From positions 1 to 7,412 of the forward strand of contig VFKU01000228.1 in NCBI GenBank assembly GCA_009885415.1: 7,412 nt of DNA, given 5' to 3'. The notes below the pieces were generated by a model that did not search any database, was not told the origin of the DNA, and worked only from the letters and a program-made list of their open reading frames with translations. Position 1 is the stretch's first letter; every line of letters starts with the position of its first letter. Made by a program: the position numbers and the translations under genes. Below, one piece after another: positions 6,626-7,412 of this stretch. The stretch is from Rhodothermota bacterium (lineage in GTDB: Bacteria; Hydrogenedentota; Hydrogenedentia; Hydrogenedentales; GCA-2746185).

Positions 6626-6669
6626 AACAAAATAGGACCTATAGGCCGTATATAACCTATAGATCCTAT
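6626..6669 (-). terminator. Probable intrinsic terminator of the acyl-ACP desaturase
   Basis: The arms ATAGGACCTATAGG (6632-6645) and CCTATAGATCCTAT (6656-6669) are inverted repeats with a ten-base loop, starting 24 bases past the desaturase stop. In DNA they have one mismatch (6638/6663). In - strand RNA this becomes a G-U pair, so the 14-base stem is fully paired, whereas the + strand RNA would have a C-A mismatch. On the - strand the stem runs into four T, then GTT. This supports termination of the desaturase transcript. The stem is AT-richer than typical, and each arm is partly palindromic, so an operator role is an alternative. Confidence 0.6.
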
Positions 6670-6693
6670 GGGATTGGGCGGGTTGGCGTTCGC

Positions 6694-7412
6694 TTAGCCG
6701 GCGATCGGTTTTGGTTCGGACTGGGCCATTTCGAGCCAAGAGAAGGAGTAGTTGTCGGTCTTGTGGTGGCCGGCGAAACGCTCGGCCACTTTGCGGTAGC
6801 GCTCGGGCAGACTGCAGAGGTACTGCTGCGCGGCTTCGGCCTTGTCGGTGAGGCCTTTGAGGTGCTGGATGTCCCAGACCTCAAGCAGGTGGTCGAGAAT
6901 GTCGGAGTAATCGAGCGGCGTATAAATCTTGGTGCGTTCGGCGACGGCGGAGAATTTCTTGAAGGTTTCGCCGAGGGCCTTGCCGCGCTCGCGCATGAAG
7001 ACGGCGGGCATGGTGATTTTGAGACGCATCATGTCGTGGAACGCGAGCAGGGCGTTGCTGGTGTCGAGTTCGAGGCATTTTTGGAAGAAGAGTTTGTAGG
7101 CCTTGGCGTGGCGGCGCTCGTCGCCGGCGATGATGCCGCACATTTTCGCGAGCAGCTTGTCGCCGACCTGGCGCGCCTGCGCGGCGACGTTGGCGTGGGA
7201 AATCTGCGTGGCGATTTCCTGGAAGCTGGTGTAGGTGAAAGTCTTGTAGGGATCGGTGCCGACGCCGATGTCGCCGCCGTCGGCGAGAAGGTTCTGGACG
7301 GTGACCTCGACTTCGCGCATGTTGACGCGGCCGGAGAGATAGAGGTACTTGTTGAGGAGATCGCCGTGGCGGTTCTCCTCGCCGGTCCATTTGCGCAGCC
7401 AGTTGCCCCAGC
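6694..7412 (-). CDS. Acyl-ACP desaturase (soluble di-iron), N-terminus beyond the window
   Basis: The C-terminal 238 residues of a soluble, plant-type acyl-[acyl-carrier-protein] desaturase, which inserts a cis double bond into an acyl chain using O2 and reduced ferredoxin. The reading frame stays open past the internal ATG at 7320 to the right edge. The extra 30 residues (starting WGNWLRKW) contain the first ExxH iron motif EENRH, so the true gene starts outside. Fragment numbering: E12 and H15 (EENRH), E65 in SFQEIA, and E98 and H101 in GDERRH supply five of the six di-iron ligands known from the castor stearoyl-ACP desaturase. The sixth would lie upstream. LLNKYLYLSGRVNMR and TSFQEIATQISHAN closely follow the plant enzymes. 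Position specificity cannot be read. A hairpin terminator follows the stop. Confidence 0.94.
   Translation of the reverse strand, partial: WGNWLRKWTGEENRHGDLLNKYLYLSGRVNMREVEVTVQNLLADGGDIGVGTDPYKTFTYTSFQEIATQISHANVAAQARQVGDKLLAKMCGIIAGDERRHAKAYKLFFQKCLELDTSNALLAFHDMMRLKITMPAVFMRERGKALGETFKKFSAVAERTKIYTPLDYSDILDHLLEVWDIQHLKGLTDKAEAAQQYLCSLPERYRKVAERFAGHHKTDNYSFSWLEMAQSEPKPIAG

Noticed and set aside
6694..7320. A complete 208-residue desaturase starting at the ATG at 7320
   Set aside because: The frame continues upstream to the window edge and encodes the essential EENRH iron motif, so this ATG is an internal Met.

Overview
The window is GC-rich with tightly packed genes. One complete gene on the + strand faces a long run of - strand genes: five complete, plus one that runs off the right edge. 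All are ordinary bacterial housekeeping or accessory functions in membrane lipid, aldehyde and surface-sugar metabolism. I see no rRNA, tRNA, CRISPR array, transposase, toxin-antitoxin or phage gene. The soluble plant-type acyl-ACP desaturase, the paired epimerases and the long GGGCGGGT/ACCCGCCC palindrome would fit a Planctomycetota/Verrucomicrobiota-type genome. That is an impression from memory, not a placement.

Layout, left to right. (1) 22-1431 (+): a cardiolipin synthase with two transmembrane segments and two intact HKD motifs. (2) 1447-1486: a perfect 40-bp palindrome between converging genes. (3) 1489-1764 (-): a small charged coiled-coil protein of unknown role, probably with its own promoter inside the 46-bp gap upstream. 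(4) 1811-4790 (-): a likely three-gene operon transcribed as epimerase B, epimerase A, then a family 2 glycosyltransferase. Its gaps are 25 bp (16 if the upstream GTG is used) and 6 bp. (5) 4791-5087: a 297-bp spacer holding the operon leader, with a candidate extended -10 promoter and a GC hairpin. (6) 5088-6548 (-): an aldehyde dehydrogenase resembling coniferyl/class 3 enzymes. (7) 6549-6693: a spacer with a candidate promoter for the dehydrogenase and a strong inverted repeat followed by T residues, read as the desaturase terminator. (8) 6694-7412 (-): the C-terminal part of a di-iron acyl-ACP desaturase, whose start lies beyond the window.

How the genes may work together: the operon probably remodels a nucleotide sugar with two related SDR enzymes and transfers a sugar with a DPM1-like glycosyltransferase, plausibly onto a polyprenyl phosphate for surface glycan synthesis. 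Cardiolipin synthase and the desaturase both shape the membrane but are not co-transcribed.

I did not find a clearly new multi-gene system. The points most worth a second look are the Phe in place of the catalytic Tyr in epimerase B, the 40-bp palindrome, the strand-asymmetric terminator hairpin, the shared extended -10 architecture of the three - strand spacers, and the altered DxD region of the glycosyltransferase.
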